Part shown: positions 4,688 to 6,515 of the stretch, piece by piece
Position numbering within the stretch: position 1 is the stretch's first letter
Layout of the letters: each line of letters begins with the position of its first letter
Assembly (NCBI GenBank): GCA_913056285.1
Contig: CAJXNE010000117.1
Location: forward strand, 1 to 6,515
DNA: 6,515 bases
Direction: 5' to 3'
From: an uncultured Zetaproteobacteria bacterium
GTDB lineage: Bacteria > Pseudomonadota > Zetaproteobacteria > Mariprofundales > Mariprofundaceae
Notes under the pieces: generated by a model
Told to the model about the DNA's origin: nothing
Database searches by the model: none
Seen by the model: the letters and a program-made list of their open reading frames with translations, nothing else
Program-made: the position numbers and the translations under genes

Positions 4688-6461
4688 ACATGCGTGTATT
4701 GGCCTGAAACAGGCGGAATCGGCCTCATGTTTGTCCGATTTACTGCTGGCCTCACCACCGGATTTATTGGACAAGCCGATGCTGCGATTCAGGAAAGATG
4801 ACGGACGCTGGCAATCATGGTCGCGCATTCATGTGCAGCAGGCGGTGCTTCGGGTAGCGGCATGGCTGGAGTCGATGGGGATCAAGCCGGGCGACAGGGT
4901 TGGCATTCTGGGGCACAACTCACCGGAATGGTTTATTGCCGATTTTGCCATATTGCGATTGGGTGCAGTGACAGTGCCGGCGTATTTCACTGATCCGTCC
5001 GAAGCGGTGCGGTATGTATTCGATGATGCTGAAGTATCGGTCGTGTTTGTCGAAGAAGGCGAACAGCAGGATAAGCTGGCCGGAATTGAGAAACCGTTCA
5101 TCGCCTTTCACGGGGAAACAGAAAGCATCGCTGCAATTGCACTGGACGATGGCTGGGATAACAGGCTGGAAGCCTCGTGCCCGGAACGCGATCAACTGGC
5201 GACGCTAATTTATACCTCCGGCACCACAGGCCATCCCAAAGGTGTGATGTTGACGCATGGCAACCTGCTTGCCGATGTGGCAGCGGGTATCGGTGGCGTA
5301 CCGGTATTCCCCGCCGATCTGTTTCTTTCATTTCTGCCGGCTTCGCATGCGTTTGAACGCACCGTCGGGCACTTCTTACCCACAGCCTGCGGTTCGGAAA
5401 TCGCTTATGCGGAAGCTGTGACAACGTTGCTGCGGGATATGCCGGAAGTGAAGCCGACCATCATGATTTCGGTGCCGCGCTTGTATGAAAAAATCTATGC
5501 CGGCGTGCAGGCTAAACTGGCGGCGGGGCCGGGCATCAAACGCAAGTTATTCAATCTGGCTCAAAAAATCGGTATGGAGCGCTTTGAACTGCGTCAGCAT
5601 GGTCGTCATGTCGCAGGACTGAAAGCCGTGGTATGGGGGCTGCTCGATAAAGTAGTCAATGCCAAACTGCGTGAAAAAATGGGCGGCAATATTCGCAGCT
5701 TTATCTCCGGTGGTGCGGCGCTGCACCCGGATATCGCCCGCTTTCTGTTAGCCGCCGATATCATGGTACTGCCCGGTTACGGACTGACTGAAACGGCTCC
5801 TGTATTATCGGTGAATCGTGCAGGAGCGATCAAACCGGCCAGCGTCGGCCCGGCCCTGCCCGGCGTGGAAGTCAAGGTACTCGATGATGGCGAGTTATTG
5901 GTCAGAGGGCCAATGTTGATGCAAGGCTATTGGCGCAAACCAGAGGCTACTGCCGAGGTGATTGATACGGATGGCTGGCTGCATACCGGCGATATCATCG
6001 AAATGGATGACGAGGATTATATTACCATTGTGGATCGCAAAAAAGAAATCATGGTGCTGTCCAATGGCGAAAATGTGTCTCCGGCTGTGATTGAACAGCA
6101 TTTGAATCAGGATCCGTGTTTTCTGCAAAGTATGGTGATTGCGGATAATCGCCCGTATGTGGCTGCATTGGTGGTGCCTGATGAAGATGCCATGGCAAAA
6201 GTTTGGCAGCAGGAGAAACGCCACCCCCTGCCCGCTGACTGGCGTGATAACAGCGACGTTGCGTCATGGGTGCTGAATCGTATTCATGACGATGAGCACG
6301 ATCTGCCCAGTTATATGCAGGTAAAGCGGTTTGCCATGCTGGATGCTGAATGGACACAGGACGATGGGTTTTTGACACCCACATTGAAGTTGAAGCGGCG
6401 CAAGATTGTTGAAGTCAACGAAGCGCTCATTGAAACCCTGTATCCGGGTGATAATGGATAA
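4674..6461 (+). CDS. long-chain fatty acyl-CoA synthetase, FAA/FadD15-type AMP-forming ligase
   Basis: This 595-residue adenylate-forming enzyme activates a fatty acid with ATP to acyl-AMP and then to acyl-CoA, feeding the two upstream enzymes. Motifs, counted from the ATG at 4674: the phosphate loop YTSGTTGHPKG (180-190), FLPASHAFERT (220-230), SGGAALHPDIARF (345-357), YGLTETAP (369-376), GWLHTGD (434-440), DRKKEIMVLSNGENVSP (454-470), and the C-terminal LTPTLKLKRRKI (567-578), whose K572 should be the catalytic lysine. The SGGAAL segment and the LTPTLKLKR ending, in place of the PKT-x-GK ending of E. coli FadD, place it in the FAA1/FadD15 group, which is usually near 600 residues. No membrane segment or signal peptide is seen; a cytoplasmic or membrane-associated enzyme is expected. 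It overlaps the fadJ-like gene by 14 bases and is the last operon gene visible. Exact chain length is not readable. Confidence 0.9.
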   Translation: MPFNKHACIGLKQAESASCLSDLLLASPPDLLDKPMLRFRKDDGRWQSWSRIHVQQAVLRVAAWLESMGIKPGDRVGILGHNSPEWFIADFAILRLGAVTVPAYFTDPSEAVRYVFDDAEVSVVFVEEGEQQDKLAGIEKPFIAFHGETESIAAIALDDGWDNRLEASCPERDQLATLIYTSGTTGHPKGVMLTHGNLLADVAAGIGGVPVFPADLFLSFLPASHAFERTVGHFLPTACGSEIAYAEAVTTLLRDMPEVKPTIMISVPRLYEKIYAGVQAKLAAGPGIKRKLFNLAQKIGMERFELRQHGRHVAGLKAVVWGLLDKVVNAKLREKMGGNIRSFISGGAALHPDIARFLLAADIMVLPGYGLTETAPVLSVNRAGAIKPASVGPALPGVEVKVLDDGELLVRGPMLMQGYWRKPEATAEVIDTDGWLHTGDIIEMDDEDYITIVDRKKEIMVLSNGENVSPAVIEQHLNQDPCFLQSMVIADNRPYVAALVVPDEDAMAKVWQQEKRHPLPADWRDNSDVASWVLNRIHDDEHDLPSYMQVKRFAMLDAEWTQDDGFLTPTLKLKRRKIVEVNEALIETLYPGDNG

Positions 6462-6478
6462 TTATCCATTATCGCCCG
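6445..6478. repeat. near-perfect 34-bp palindrome over the ligase stop codon
   Basis: Bases 6450-6472 plus 6473 form a perfect 24-bp palindrome centred between 6461 and 6462 (ATAATGGATAA / TTATCCATTAT at its core), and pairing extends to CGGG (6445-6448) with CCCG (6475-6478). The single break is T6449 opposite G6474, which is a G-U pair in RNA. The left half encodes the last residues, PGDNG, and the stop codon. As RNA it would fold into about 15 pairs with an AAUU loop. No T-run follows, so it is a poor intrinsic terminator by rule; it could protect the mRNA 3' end or be a protein-binding site. Confidence 0.75.
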
Positions 6479-6492
6479 TCAATTACCATTGG

Positions 6493-6510
6493 ATAGGCAG
6501 GCGAGCCTAT
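6493..6510. terminator. short hairpin after the operon, possible terminator stem cut by the window end
   Basis: ATAGGC (6493-6498) and GCCTAT (6505-6510) pair perfectly around a 6-base loop AGGCGA. It lies 31 bases after the ligase stop. The next bases are AAGCC and then the window ends, so no T-run can be seen and terminator function is unproven. Confidence 0.3.
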
Positions 6511-6515
6511 AAGCC

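Overview
The window looks like chromosomal DNA of a proteobacterium with moderate GC. The evidence is gene content only: a UmuC-type translesion polymerase and a tightly packed FadI/FadJ-like beta-oxidation operon, with clear Shine-Dalgarno sequences and short gene overlaps. Nothing visible fixes the genus. No RNA gene, CRISPR array, transposase or phage gene was seen.

Layout. Positions 1-711 (+) hold the 3' end of an umuC-like gene whose start lies outside the window. Converging on it, and overlapping its last 65 bases, is a small gene (647-1009, -) for an unrecognised exported protein of 120 residues. A 73-base imperfect inverted repeat (710-782) begins at the umuC stop codon and lies inside the small gene. 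Positions 1010-1274 form a divergent intergenic region. It contains a CRP-like half-symmetric site, a short inverted repeat, and a perfect 20-bp inverted repeat with a 9-base loop just before the next gene.

Positions 1275-6461 (+) carry three genes that overlap by 13 and 14 bases, so they are almost certainly one transcript with coupled translation: a FadI-like thiolase, a FadJ-like enoyl-CoA hydratase/3-hydroxyacyl-CoA dehydrogenase, and a long-chain fatty acyl-CoA synthetase of the FAA/FadD15 type. The ligase would activate fatty acids to acyl-CoA, the alpha subunit would hydrate and oxidise the enoyl-CoA, and the thiolase would release acetyl-CoA. No acyl-CoA dehydrogenase lies in the window, so the first oxidation step must be encoded elsewhere, or the module works on enoyl- or hydroxyacyl-CoA, or in the synthetic direction. 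A near-perfect 34-bp palindrome covers the ligase stop codon, and a smaller hairpin follows at the window end.

The enzymes are known families with their key residues intact. The less ordinary items are the small exported protein, whose last 45 residues are encoded by an inverted repeat plus umuC antisense DNA, and the set of strong palindromes at the gene boundaries. I found no convincing evidence of a wholly new multi-gene system.
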